64,000 bases of DNA, from the NCBI RefSeq assembly GCF_000787575.1, contig NW_012236502.1:62001-126000 (forward strand). The letters run 5' to 3'. This document shows positions 11,138-23,022 of this stretch, piece after piece (position 1 is the stretch's first letter; each line of letters starts with the position of its first letter). Made by a program: the position numbers and the translations under genes. A model generated the notes under the pieces. The model searched no databases. It was not told the DNA's origin and was given only the letters and a program-made list of their open reading frames with translations. The DNA is from Acytostelium subglobosum LB1. Lineage: Eukaryota > Evosea > Eumycetozoa > Acytosteliales > Acytosteliaceae.

Positions 11138-14100
11138 ATGACGACCATCGCAGCATCAACAAAACAATCAATGACGACAGGAGGTGGAGCTAGTAATAAT
11201 AAGGGAGGAGAGTGGAATGATGTCACAAAGACTGGAGTAGTGCTATTCCCATTCAATGCCTCTCATAAGTTCCAATTGCCACTGTCCGTTGGTGACCTGG
11301 TGCAGATACACTCACAGACGGCGGTCGAGGGCGATCAAGGCTGGTTCAGCGGCGTCTCCATCACTACACAAGAGAGTGGCATCTTCCCTCAATCCTATGT
11401 TGTAATACTACCAGACACTGTTGACGAGGCAACATCGCCTCATCATGTACCTATATCCACAAGACTGTAAGTTGGAGTTGAGTCCGGACTGACGGACGGC
11501 GACACGAACGCACCCCCCAGCAACATGTCCGCTCACACCCTCGCCCGCCAACAGTAACATACCAAACGAACAATTCACCAACTGCGCCATACTCAATGAG
11601 ATAACGACAACGATTGTCGAATGGGCGACATTGCTCAAGATATTCTCACAGAACAAGCAGCACAACGACTTTAAGACATTGACACATAGGATCACGCAGC
11701 TCGTGCAGTTCAGGAACCAGTTGTTGACTCTATCGTCGCCCAAGGAGATCACTTTTGAGCTCAGGGACAAGATCATTCACCTGATCGACGAGGGCCGTCA
11801 GGAGACGGGCATGAAGATCGTCCTGAGGAAGGAGATGTCCAACCCGCACTCGGTGGCCTCGTCCAACCCGCGCAACAGCAACGTGTCACTGCATGCGCTG
11901 GCCGCCACCGACCTGATCTTGGCCGACGCAGAAAACTCTGGCGTGTTTGCCCTGTGCACGATGTACCAAGAGAAGAGACAGCTGATCAGCCCACACGAAG
12001 CCAATAACAGACAACTGCTGGATAGCGCCAAGAAGGAGGAGGCGACGGGTCCGACCGCCGGCAGCGCCGTCACAGGCATGGCACTCAACGGGTCCACTGG
12101 CACCGCCCCAGGATCGCAGTCGCCCGCGGGCGGCAGCGGCAGCGGTCTAAACATATCGCCATCGACAAGCAGCGGGAGCGGCATTGGATCCGGGCTTAGT
12201 GGCTCGGGCTCACTGCCCAAACATCCCGAGTCGCCAATAGCCAACGGCAACGGCTCGCCACAGTCAGCAAAGAAGAACTTCCTCAGCAGCGTGCGAATTA
12301 AGGGCAAGATGCCGACCAATTCATTGACGGGAAGCGGGGGCATGCCTCCCTTGCCAGTGTCCGCAGCCTCTGCATCCACGCCAAACCTCCACTTACACAC
12401 ACACAACGGGTTGGCGTCGACATCGGCACAATCACTGGCCAACTCACACATCTCGCTGACGTCAAGCCCACCCTCAACGGCGCCAGCCCCCACACACATC
12501 CCGCACTTGCAGAGCCAGCTGTCGCTGCTCAACCTCAGCTCGGCTGCTAACAACACTACACCACGCGGAGCTCGCGGTGGCCAGCCACCCCTGATGCTCA
12601 AGCCAGGCAAGTCGCTAAAGACCTCGCAGACACTGGACGGCAACTCCAAGTGTCAGCTGGTCGTCTCGCTCAACAACTTCCTGTACTCATCGGGTGAGTA
12701 TCTGGAGCTGGTGCTGAGCGTCTACAGTAAGACAGAGGGCAGGTTCCTCACGGAGAACTATTGCGGCATCGTGCCACCCAGCGGCATCTTTGTCGAGCCC
12801 GAGAGTCCACAGGACAAGATACGCACCATCTTCAAGGACTTGGAGCCACGCGATCTCCACTCTGAGCTCTACCTCGTGGCCAAGATCTACAGGCGCACGA
12901 CCAACATCAATTCGAAGGACCCCAACTCCTCTCCAACAATGACGAGATCCAACGCCAGCATGATGCCATCGGCCATGTCACTGAACACCTCGTCGTCCAA
13001 CGCGTTCATGCAGACGATTGTGGCTTCAGGCAGCAGCAACAAGCATTTCAAGAAGTACATTGGCTGTGGCGTCAAGCGACTCGACCTGCTCAACAGTGTC
13101 GACACACCAGTCGAGCTGCTCATCACACTTTACACGTCGTCCAACGAGACCAGTTTGGCCACACTGCACGACAGCATCATTGCCGAGGCGACCACAACAT
13201 ACGAGCCAATCACTCGCGCCAAGGGTATCGTATGCACTGTGCAACACTTCTTCTCAGACTATGCGCAGTTCCTATTTGAGAACGCGCCATACCGCAGCGT
13301 CACGGCATCGCTCAAGATGCACCTGCCAGAGGTCATGCTGCCGGGCTACGACCGCAACGACCTCTACCTGCAGTTTGAGGACGGCGAGTTCTCCGACAAG
13401 AACATCGAGGTCACAGTCGTGGGTCGCTCCAACGACACGGGCCACATGATTAGCGACTCGATCAAGTTTGCCAACGGACAGCCCGAGCTGTCTGAGTACC
13501 GCACAAGCGTGCAGGCGAGCCCCAGCTCGCGCTGGAACGAGTCCATCAAAGTGTGGATGTCGGCCAAAAGCTTTGCCAACTCGCATCTATTGTTCACTGT
13601 GCGTTCGTGCTCCGAGAAGAAGGACAAGGAGCGCCAAACCATCGGATTCGGCTTCCTGCGGTTCCTCAACGATGACGGCTGCATGATCAAGGACGGCGCA
13701 CACACCATCAACATCTATCGCGCCGCCTCTGATGACATCCCGTTGGCCAGCTACATCAATGGCGTGGTGACGGACGCCAAGTCATCGTCGTCCAAGAAGC
13801 TGGACACACTGCGCGTTCGCACTTCCTTTGTCTCTGTGTGTCACACACAGAGCCCCCAGGTGGTACATCTGTCCAAATGGCAGTCCTTCCAAGGCGAGCT
13901 ATCCACACTCATCAAAGATATCACATTCCTCAACCAACAAGACCTGATACGCAACCTCCAAGAGATCTTTTACAACTTCCTCGCGATCATGGATCAACAA
14001 CTACACGACTCGCCACTCTCCATGGAGATGTAAGTTGGACACCACGCTCAATCAATCAATCAATCACTTTACTTACTCAATCAATCAATCACAGATTCAA

Positions 14101-17100
14101 GGCACTTATATTCATCATTGGAGTATTGGTGGACTCGAGAACGGTCAACTTCAGACCCGCATTGGACATGTACATTTCGAAATACTTTGGCCTGTCGCTG
14201 AACCCAAGCGGCTCGCCTGCAGGCATTGCCGCACACTCTCATTTGTTGCGTTCGGTCGTCAAGAATCTGGAAAACTTCCAAGACCCCGCTAACGCATCAA
14301 AGATTAGCTCATCGCTCAAGGCACTCGAGTATGTCTTCAAGATGGTCATTGCATCGAGATCACGCTTCCCCAACAAGGTGGACGCCAACGTCAATAACGA
14401 GAACTATCAGAACAACTTGAAGAGTGTCGTGGACATCCTGTGCGAGATTATGATTTCCAACTCGCCCTCTCTGATTGGCGCGCAGACGATCGCGCTCAAG
14501 AACTTCGAGGGCATGTTCTCAGACCTGAAGCGTTTCTTCACGGTCGAGGAGATGGGCATCATCGCGCTCAAGTTTATGAAGTCCATCCAGCATCTTGAGA
14601 AGAACAAGACGTTCAACATGCTCAAGCTCAAGCTTCTGTCGTCGTACCTGCACGGCGAGCTCATGCTCAACAAGGACACAAGACGCCAGCTGCATCCCAT
14701 CGTGTTCCAGCTGCTGCAACTGCACTTTGGCAAGTCAATCGAAGAGACCGAGGTGTGTCTGACCGTGCTGGGCCAGATTACCGACATCATGATCACCAAG
14801 TCTGAGATACGCGCTGACAAGGACACGTGGCTCATGGACGTCATGACCTTCTTTGTGCAGATCCTCGAGCTCCTGCAGCTGATCAATGTCAGTCTGGCCG
14901 CCACTGCACCCACTACCATCACACCAGGCAGTCTGAACAAGCGACGTAGCTCAAGCTCATCATATTTGAACGGCGCATCGGCATCGGTGTCCCTGGCGTC
15001 GATGGTGTCGTCGCTGGGAGAGGAGAGCCAGGTGGACCTGCGTCTCAAGATCTACGCCTTCATCCTAGGCACTGCTCGCTTGGCCGGCATCCAGCACTGG
15101 GAGATGTTCAGCAAGACAGTCTCGTCCAAGACGTTCTTCATCGACCTGTTTGACAGTCTTCAAAATCTCTTCGACTCGCCCAAGATCCCAGGCGACTTTT
15201 GGACGTTCACAGTCTTCAAGATGAAGACCCTGTTGCGCATGACTCGCATCCTTGAGGACGTGATCTTCTACCAGTCGTCGGCTGCGGGCACCAAGGTCGC
15301 CGGCCAATTTGAGTTTGCCTTGTGGCGCTCCTTCTTCCTGATGACCAGCTCGTACCTCAACAGCAAGGACTTGCAGCTCGAGTCGGTCAACCCCGCCAAA
15401 GCGGTCTATCTAAAGTCGCGCTGTGGTGACGTTCGCATCGAGATGGCTCGAGTGATTGAGCGCGTGTGGAATACTGTGCCGCTCAAGGAGAAGGCATCGT
15501 TCATCCCCGTCTTGGTCGACCCCATCATCAAGTTGTACATCAGCGACTCTGCCGATGCCAAGCGTCTGGCCACCCGCATCCTCTACGACATGCTCGAGGG
15601 CGAGATCACCTTGAACGGAGGCCACGCCGAGCTCATCAGCAAGACTGTGGACTCGCTTCTCGAGTGTGGCACCAGTATCAGCGACGGCATGACCTGGCCG
15701 CTCGTTACCAAGAGCAGCGACGGCAAGCTGCCATTCACACAAAAGACATTCGCGACTGTATTCAGCACGCAGAGCATGCAGCTGGTGCTGTCCAAGACGG
15801 ACGAGGAGGTCAGGATCAAGGCCGAGCGATTCATCGTGGACGTCACACACTTTATCAACCTGCTGACGACCTTTATGAACGACGTCAAGAACCAGGACGA
15901 GGAGGAGATCTTCGCCTCGGTCAGCAAGCTCATCATGTACTTCCAGGAGAACAAGCGCACCAACCACTTCATTCGCTTCGCCAGCATGTGTAGCAAGCGA
16001 CACTTCACCAACGGCAACTTTATCGAGTCAGCCGTGGCCGTCATGTTGCATGCCAACCTCTACCAATGGGATCACAACAAGGTGGTCAACGCCATCAACT
16101 GTGACTACGCGCCATTCCCCGCGCAAAAGGAGTCGGAGCGCAAGGAGATACTCTACAAAGAGGTGCTGGCATGCTACAACACTGGCAAGGCATGGGATCG
16201 CGCCATCCCTCTGCTCAAGGAGCTGACGCATCACTTCACCATGAACATCTGTGACATGGTCTCGGCTGCGACGTACCTCAGACAACAGGCAGCGTTCATA
16301 CAGAAGATCAATGAGACAGAGTCAATCTTTGAGGAGTACTTTAGAGTTGGATACTATGGCAAGAAGTTCCCTGCTTCAATCCAGAACAAGGAGTTCATCT
16401 ACAAGGGCAATGAGTTTGATCGTCTATCAGACTTCATCGCCAGGACTTGCGAGAAGTGGCCCAAGGCTGAACTGCTCAAGTCCACCGACACGCCAAGCCA
16501 ATCAATCATGGACTCGGATTCACAATGTAAGTGATGTTGCACTTGGTTCCATCCAGGGTTGTCCGTTGACCCATCACTAACATCCATTCACTCAATCATG
16601 ACAGATTTATTAATAACAACTGTAAACATATCAAGCATGGGAGACATCCAGAAGAGACATAGCCTCAATTACATTGGAGAGAGCTTCAGTTCAAAGAAGA
16701 GAGTACCTCTTAGAGTACAACAACTGAGTGCAAGGAACAAGGTCAATGTGTTCTTGTACTCAAAGCCATTCAAGAGAGCTGCACAGGGAACAGTAGCAGG
16801 ATCTGCATCAAAGTCCACAAACGAGTTTGAGGACTTGTGGCTGATGAACATCTACCTGATTACCGAGACGCACTTCCCTTGTACGGAACGTCGATCACTG
16901 GTCGTCGATCGCCATCAGTACGAGGTGTCGCCCATTGAGAACGCACTCAACAGTGTCGTGCAGAAGAATGAGGAGCTGATGGCACGCATCGAGAAGTATG
17001 GCCCACACACGGCCAACAACACACAGCCCGACAGCATCAACCCTCTGACCATGACACTCAATGGCATCATTGATGCGGCCGTCAACGGAGGCATATCGCG

Positions 17101-17402
17101 CTACGATCACTTCCTGACCAACCAATACCTTCAGAAGCATCCGGACAACAAGCACTTTGCCGAGTTGCTCAAGGTTGCGATGGATCAGCAACTAGTACAT
17201 CTGGAGCATGCTCTCAAGCTCCATGGACAACTACGATCGACTGACATGGCTGCCATGCATGATAAGCTTGAATGTAAGTGGTGGTGAGCAATGTAAAGTC
17301 CCTGCCTCTCAAGAATGATTACTAACAGGTCCCTTTCCTCTCCTCCAATCACACTTAGCCATATTTAATACGATGAGGAATGAAAGGACAGCACTCATGT
17401 AG
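11138..17402 (+). CDS. DOCK180-type (CDM family) Rac guanine nucleotide exchange factor
   Basis: Five exons (11138-11466, 11555-14029, 14095-16526, 16605-17273, 17359-17402) add up to 5949 nt, exactly 1982 codons plus stop. An SH3 domain lies at about residues 32-91 (VVLFPFNASHKFQLPLSVGD, GWFSGV, GIFPQSYV). Next come a helical part and a Ser/Gly/Pro-rich linker. A DHR-1/C2 lipid-binding domain follows at about 690-840 (NDLYLQFEDGEFSDKNIEVT, SSRWNESIKVW, FGFLRFLNDDG). An armadillo-like middle precedes a C-terminal DHR-2 exchange domain from about 1570 (FFEEYFRVGYYG-type motif seen as FEEYFRVGYYGKKFPASIQ, NKEFIYKGNEFDRLSDF). The family activates Rac with ELMO, and the SH3 points to the DOCK180/DockA-D group rather than zizimin. 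The C-terminus is short and lacks a proline-rich tail. GC content is noticeably higher than in the neighbours. Confidence 0.94.
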
Positions 17403-17555
17403 ACATGGGCAACTCCAACTCAATCAACTGTAACATTAAATGATCATGTCTCTGGACATCAATCAACTTATTCAATATGATCATCTGGTTGGACTTCGTT
17501 GGAGTCATTTGATTGATTACTGGCGCCAATTACCAAATCCAGTTCCGATCATTTA

Positions 17556-19099
17556 TTAATCAAACAGGGTCAGGGTTGATGACTTGTTCTTAACATTCGC
17601 AAGATCGACGATTACTAAGCGTGACTTGCTGACCTTGGCCAGAAGGTATCGACGGTCGAGTGGACGTATCATGATGTTCTGATCAGTTTGAATGAAGTTG
17701 GGTATCTGTGTATCAATGTAGCTAAGTACCGTTTGGTATCCGTTGTTCTTGAAGTAAGGATAGTTCTCCAATACCAACGTCTGCACATGTCCATGGAAAA
17801 GGGTGTTTGGAGGCAGGTATTGAGTTGCCTCACGGCATTTGGCGTTCAGTGTCACTCGCTGGATGCGACATTGGCTGAAGGTATCGGGTGTGTGGCAAGG
17901 CGAGAGAGGTCTAAGCAACCTATCATTGGCATAGCTGAGTGATGTCAATGATTCGGGTAGGATGCCAAGTGATTCTAGGTACGCGGCACCCAGAGAGAGG
18001 TGAGTGAGTGATTGGGGTAGCGCTTGAGGGAGCATGGGATGTGTATAAAGCCGTCCAAGTACAAGGGATTGGAGGTTGTCAGGTAGCACGCCTCTAACCA
18101 ACTGATGGGAGTAGCAGAAGCCAAGGTCCAGCTCCTGAAGGGTCGCGGGCAGTGCACCGATCGACAACTCCTTATTGAATATCGAGCTTAGCTTTAGAGT
18201 CTTGAGACTTGAGGGCAGCACACCTGGCACCAGCTCACTATTGAATTGAGAACCAAATGTGAGTGTCGTGATGCCCGATGGTAGTGTGCCTGGCGCTATC
18301 ACCTGATCAAATGTATGTCCAATATGAAGCTCGGTCAGAGAGCGGGGGAGGGTGCCAGGCAGGATAGGGTGGTTCGAGTAGCCTGTGTGGAGCATTGTCA
18401 ATGACATGGGCAATCTACCAGGGATGATCGCATCAGTATGTCCTTCTCCCAACCACAACTTCTCCATCGAGTCTGGGATGATACCGGGTTGATCAAACAG
18501 GTTGATCTTGGTTTGTCCAAGATTCAGTGTGGTGACATTGCGAGGGATTGATCCAGGCTTGAGTTGATTGAATCCAGTTGACAGTGTGATGTCTGTTATA
18601 CTGTCTGGTATGTCACCAGGTTCGATTGGTAGTCTACACCTGACCATTCCTGCAAATGTAATACGATTGACTGTTGGAGGGAACTTTACTGTTGCCAATG
18701 ATCGATCGAATGAGTCATCGAATGGTTTAGCAAACAATGCATGTTCTTTGTTTGTATCAAGTACATAAGGTAGATCATCTTCTTGCTTAAGGAATTGAAC
18801 TTAACATTGATAGAGATAGGGATAGAGATAGAGTGTAAGTATGAAATATAATTGATTGATTATGATGAAGTTGACATTGGACATGTACCTGGTGGACTAC
18901 AACGATGAAAGATAGTGATATTGTTGTACTTTATATTACAGTAGAGTAAAAGACCACATTGACATCTGTTTGTTGGAGGTCTGGCAATCTTCAATCTCTG
19001 TTTATACAACCTCTTGCATGACAAGATGAGACAACAAGCATCCATTGCTTCTAATCTCTCAACAATACGTTGTAATAGAATCAATGGTAATGAGTCCAT
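17556..19099 (-). CDS. FNIP-repeat F-box protein (cluster member 1)
   Basis: Two exons on the minus strand (19099-18889 and 18799-17556) give 484 residues. The N-terminus MDSLPLILLQRIVERLEAMD with CCLILSCKRLYKQRL is F-box-like. It is followed by CQC ... NNITIFHRC, a short Cys/His module found in all cluster members. After the phase-1 intron come about ten FNIP-type repeats with the signature (L)xPGxLPxSLxxLxLGxxFN, here diverged (for example IIPGRLPMSLTMLHTG). The C-terminal block has TFSQCRIQRVTLN and MIRPLDRRYLLAKV. FNIP/F-box proteins are massively expanded in dictyostelids and may act as SCF ubiquitin-ligase adaptors, but targets are unknown. The neighbour upstream is a head-to-tail paralogue. 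Confidence 0.9.
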
Positions 19100-19411
19100 T
19101 GTGAAGCAGTGTATCTATCTGTATGAGTATCTATAACTAGTGATTGATTAGACGAATGAATGAATGATTGATGAATATGTCAAGTTCGTCAGCTGACAAC
19201 TTTGGTTTGAATTGATGACTTGATCAAGTGAGCCGGCAAAGTAATATCCAACATCTTTATACCATTGACTTAATGACCAAGGCATACGAACATTGTTCCA
19301 TTAATTTTCCATTGTTGGCTCTACTAATCAGATCATCGGGGCCAACCCCCCACCCACATACACAACCCCACTGGAATCATTCCGTCTATAAATAGACACC
19401 TTTGTCATTTA
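19100..19411. other. Intergenic spacer in FNIP cluster
   Basis: About 310 bp without a gene. It contains the end of the downstream FNIP transcript region and a copy of the dispersed inverted repeat TGGAA-N3-TTCCG at 19372-19384, only about 30 bp beyond the stop of the next FNIP gene. A matching sequence sits in the same place behind the paralogue at about 21229-21241, so the 3' flanks were duplicated with the genes. Confidence 0.6.
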
Positions 19412-21001
19412 TTAATACCCGAATACGTGTTGATGGATATCTAGTAGTTTCTCTTTGTTGATGATGTACATTCTCCTTTTGGAATCCATTACGAGTAGTT
19501 CATTGGTATCAAGTCGACGAACTGTGCCAATCACGCCCTTTGTGTCTTGACGAACGATCAAGTGGGGAAGTCCAGTGTTTAGATATTGATTAATGATTGA
19601 TTGTTGGGCTGCCAATGATCCATGGCATTGATATATGGTCAATGTACTCAACATATGATTGAATTGTTGAAGTTTGGGAAAGTATGTTGGATGGTCAATG
19701 TAGAGTGTGATGTGCTCGATCTTACAATGACTAAACATGTTGTTGGGCATGTTCTTGAAGATACTGTTATCACATGACAATGATGTGATTGAGTCTGGTA
19801 TTAAGTTCTTATCACGATTCAACTTTGGATCGAAAGAACTACCAAGTTGAAGATGTTTGAGTGTTGGTGGCAGCGCGGATGGACTCAATCGTTGATTGAA
19901 GCGTGGGCTGAGTATTAATGATTGAAGTGCGGGCGGCACTACCCATCCGCTCAATGGTTGATTGAACAAGTAGCCCAGGTCCAATGAGATGATTGACTTG
20001 GGCAGCAATCCAATCGTAAAGGGTCGATTGAAGTTTGAGCCAAACTTGAGCTCAGTCAAGGTGTCTGGGAATGCGCCTGCGGGAAGATTAGTGTCGAACC
20101 TAGTACCAAAGGTGAGACTTCTGAGATGTGGCGGCAGCACCCCAATATCAAAGTACTCGTTGAAGTAGTCACCTACTCTAAGTGTGATCAATGAGGTGGG
20201 AAGAGTGTCTGCCAGGATGTGCTTTGAGTAGACGTTCAGGAACAAGTCTGTCAAAGACGAGGGCAGTGTGCCTGGGATCAGAGGATGATTGAAGCCACCA
20301 GTGTCCAACTTGGTGATTGAGCTTGGGAGTGACCCAACGCTGAACTGCATGTTGTATCTCTTGCCTAGCTTGAGCTCTTTGAGCGAGTATGGGAGGACGC
20401 GAGGCTTGAGCGGATGATTGAACTCGTCTCCAAGAAATAGAGATGTGATTGATTGAGGCAGGGAGCCAATGACCAGTGGTTGATTGAATGATCCGCCCAT
20501 GGGGAATCCATCAGCCATCCATATCTTTGTAATGTGATCAGGTATATCACCAGGTCTAAAGTCCCAATTATAAATGGTGTGCAACATGATCGTTGTGACC
20601 CCATCAGGTATGTGACTGGCAATCAATCTTTGTTGAATGTATGTGTCGATCATCACACCAGTTGATCCATGTCCAGTCTTTGATTGAGTAGTAGTAGTAG
20701 TAGTAGTGTCACCAATGATATAAGGTACAATCTTTGAAACACATTGATGTATGATTGTTAACTTGTTGATGTGTATGTCGTAATGATGACTTGGGTCGCA
20801 TTGACAAGTGTCTGGGGGTCTGAAGATAGACAGTTTAAGTTTATACAATGTCTTACATGATAGTACAAGACAACATGAATCAATTGGATCTAGTAGATTG
20901 ACTAGACGTTGAAGAATGACCAATGGCAATGAGTCCAAATTAATTGAAGGTATTTGCGGAAAGTATACTGATGGTAGTGATTGAGATTGATTGAGTCCCA
21001 T
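19412..21001 (-). CDS. FNIP-repeat F-box protein (cluster member 2)
   Basis: A single 529-codon exon. N-terminus MGLNQSQSLPSVYFPQ (Met-Gly, a possible myristoylation start), F-box LDSLPLVILQRLVNLLDP with SCCLVLSCKTLYKLKL, then the CQC ... NKLTIIHQC module. A threonine run (TTTTTTTQ) follows. Then come about ten FNIP repeats, for example PLVIGSLPQSITSLFLGDEF and PLIPGTLPSSLTDLFL. The C-terminal block is MFSHCKIEHITLYID ... VRRLDTNELLVMDSKRRMY. Unlike members 1, 6 and 7 it has no intron after the Cys/His module. It is very close to the next gene (member 3) along its whole length, including the spacer and 3' flank, so the pair is a recent tandem duplication. Confidence 0.93.
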   Translation of the reverse strand: MGLNQSQSLPSVYFPQIPSINLDSLPLVILQRLVNLLDPIDSCCLVLSCKTLYKLKLSIFRPPDTCQCDPSHHYDIHINKLTIIHQCVSKIVPYIIGDTTTTTTTQSKTGHGSTGVMIDTYIQQRLIASHIPDGVTTIMLHTIYNWDFRPGDIPDHITKIWMADGFPMGGSFNQPLVIGSLPQSITSLFLGDEFNHPLKPRVLPYSLKELKLGKRYNMQFSVGSLPSSITKLDTGGFNHPLIPGTLPSSLTDLFLNVYSKHILADTLPTSLITLRVGDYFNEYFDIGVLPPHLRSLTFGTRFDTNLPAGAFPDTLTELKFGSNFNRPFTIGLLPKSIISLDLGYLFNQPLSGWVVPPALQSLILSPRFNQRLSPSALPPTLKHLQLGSSFDPKLNRDKNLIPDSITSLSCDNSIFKNMPNNMFSHCKIEHITLYIDHPTYFPKLQQFNHMLSTLTIYQCHGSLAAQQSIINQYLNTGLPHLIVRQDTKGVIGTVRRLDTNELLVMDSKRRMYIINKEKLLDIHQHVFGY

Positions 21002-21263
21002 TCTTTCTTAAGTGTGTTCCACCATCATATTAATATGTAAATGTATGTTTGTCAAGAACTAAATAATGTTAGAATGGTCAAGACCTGATCAAGAAAGGAC
21101 CGAGTTTTTGATCTTTTTGGAGCTTAGACTGGAATTTTTTTGGAATACCTTTCATATGATGGATTGAATGAAGAATCCAATGGTCCCAGAACTTGAATCT
21201 ATAGGACTCCAACCTCAACACAACCCACTGGAACCATTCCGTCACATAAATAGACCAATACCT

Positions 21264-22880
21264 TTAATACTTGAATAGATGTTGTTGGGAAGAAAGTAGT
21301 TTCTTTTTGGTGATTATGTATATTCTCCTTTTGGAATCCATTACAAGTAGTTGATTGGAATCAAGTCGACGAACAATTCCAATCACTGCCTTGGGATTGT
21401 TGTGGACACCACGAATGATCAATTGTGGTATTCCAATGTTCAGGTATTGCTTCATGATCGATTGTTGTGAATCCAATGTATTAATACATTGATATATGGT
21501 CAATGTATTCAAAAGATGATTGAATTGATTGAGTTTGGGAAAGTATATTGGATGGTCAATGTAGAGTGTGATGTGCTCGATCTTACAATGACTAAACATG
21601 TTGTTGGGCATGTTCTTGAATGTACTGTTGTGAAATGTTATTGATGCCAGTGAGTCTGGTATTAAGTTCTTATCACGATTCAACTTTGGATCGAATGAAC
21701 AACCAATTTGAATATGTTTGAGTGATGATGGCAGCGCGAATGGATGCAAAGGTTGATTGAGGTTTGGGCTGAGTATCAATGATAGAAGAGTAGTCGGCAA
21801 CACGCCTCCTATCAACGGTTGATTGAAGCTAAAGCCCAAGTCCAACGAGATGATTGAACTAGGTAGCAATCCAATAGTGAGAGGTCGATTGAACTGAAAC
21901 CCAAACTTTAGCTCAGTCAAGGAGTCTGGGAGTGCGCCTGTAGAGAGACTAGTGTCGAATCTGAAACCAAAGGTGAGACTTCTGAGGAATGGTGGCAGTA
22001 CCCCAACATCAATGTTCTCGTTGAAGGAGTCCCCGACTCTAAATGTAATCAATGATGTTGGAAGTATGTCTGCCTGGATGTGTTGAGAGTAAAAGTTGAA
22101 GGTCAGGTCTGTCAACGATGAGGGCAGTATGCCTGGAATGAGTTGATGGTCGAAGCCACCCAAGTCCAACTTGGCCAATGAGCTAGGTAGTGACCCAACT
22201 TTGAACTGCATGTTGAATTTCTTGCCGAGCTTTAGCTCTTTGAGTGAGTGTGGGAGCACGTGCGGCTCGAGCGTTTGATTGAACTCCTCTCCAAGATATA
22301 GAGATGTGATTGAATGAGGCAGGGAGCCAATGACCAGAGGTCGATTGAATGATCCACCATGGACTAAGCCCTTTTCTGCTATCCATATCTTTGTAATATG
22401 ATCAGGTATATCACCTGGTCTAAAGTCCCAATTATAAAATGTGCTCAACATGATCGTTGTGATTGATTCAGGTATCTGACTGGCGATCAATCTTTGTTGA
22501 AGGTACGTGTCGACCATCACTCCAGTTGATCCATGTCCAGTCATTGATTGAGTAGTAGTAGTAGTAGTAGTAGGGGCACAAATGATATAGGGTACTACCT
22601 TTGGAACACATTGATGTATGATTGTTAACTTGTTGAAGTGTATGTCGTAGCGATGACTTGTGTCGCATTGACATGTGTCTGGAGGTTTGAAGATGAGTAG
22701 TTTAAGTGTGTACAGTGTCTTGCATGATAGTACAAGACAACATGAATCCAATGGACGTAGATGATTGACTAGTTGTTGAAGTATGATCAATGGCAATGAG
22801 CCCAAATTTGGTGTCGGTGATTGTAGAGGATCGTGTACTGATGGCAATGATTGATCAATAATTGATTGATTGAGTCCCAT
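21264..22880 (-). CDS. FNIP-repeat F-box protein (cluster member 3, tandem twin of member 2)
   Basis: An intronless 538-codon gene, nearly collinear with its downstream neighbour. It shares the MGLNQS start, F-box LGSLPLIILQQLVNHL, CQC ... NKLTIIHQC, a Thr run of 7, the FNIP repeat series (PLVIGSLPHSITSLYLGEEF, QLIPGILPSSLTDLTF) and the C-terminal VRRLDSNQLLVMDSKRRIY. The differences are mostly substitutions plus a few short insertions, so both copies appear to be under protein-level constraint. Presumed role: F-box adaptor with a leucine-rich-like solenoid made of FNIP repeats; no target is evident. Confidence 0.93.
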   Translation of the reverse strand: MGLNQSIIDQSLPSVHDPLQSPTPNLGSLPLIILQQLVNHLRPLDSCCLVLSCKTLYTLKLLIFKPPDTCQCDTSHRYDIHFNKLTIIHQCVPKVVPYIICAPTTTTTTTQSMTGHGSTGVMVDTYLQQRLIASQIPESITTIMLSTFYNWDFRPGDIPDHITKIWIAEKGLVHGGSFNRPLVIGSLPHSITSLYLGEEFNQTLEPHVLPHSLKELKLGKKFNMQFKVGSLPSSLAKLDLGGFDHQLIPGILPSSLTDLTFNFYSQHIQADILPTSLITFRVGDSFNENIDVGVLPPFLRSLTFGFRFDTSLSTGALPDSLTELKFGFQFNRPLTIGLLPSSIISLDLGFSFNQPLIGGVLPTTLLSLILSPNLNQPLHPFALPSSLKHIQIGCSFDPKLNRDKNLIPDSLASITFHNSTFKNMPNNMFSHCKIEHITLYIDHPIYFPKLNQFNHLLNTLTIYQCINTLDSQQSIMKQYLNIGIPQLIIRGVHNNPKAVIGIVRRLDSNQLLVMDSKRRIYIITKKKLLSSQQHLFKY

Positions 22881-23022
22881 TCTTCTATTGTGTCCACCAT
22901 CAATCTAATTATAACTATGATTATTTTAATACAATGAGATCACATGATTTTTTGATCAGATTTTTTTTGGAATGTTGGACTTTATTATTATTTATTATTA
23001 TTTGTATTTTAATTCTATTAAT

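Noticed and set aside
11798-12649. 283-codon minus-strand frame inside the DOCK gene
   Set aside because: High-GC coding DNA leaves the opposite strand open; the sense strand carries a clear DOCK reading.
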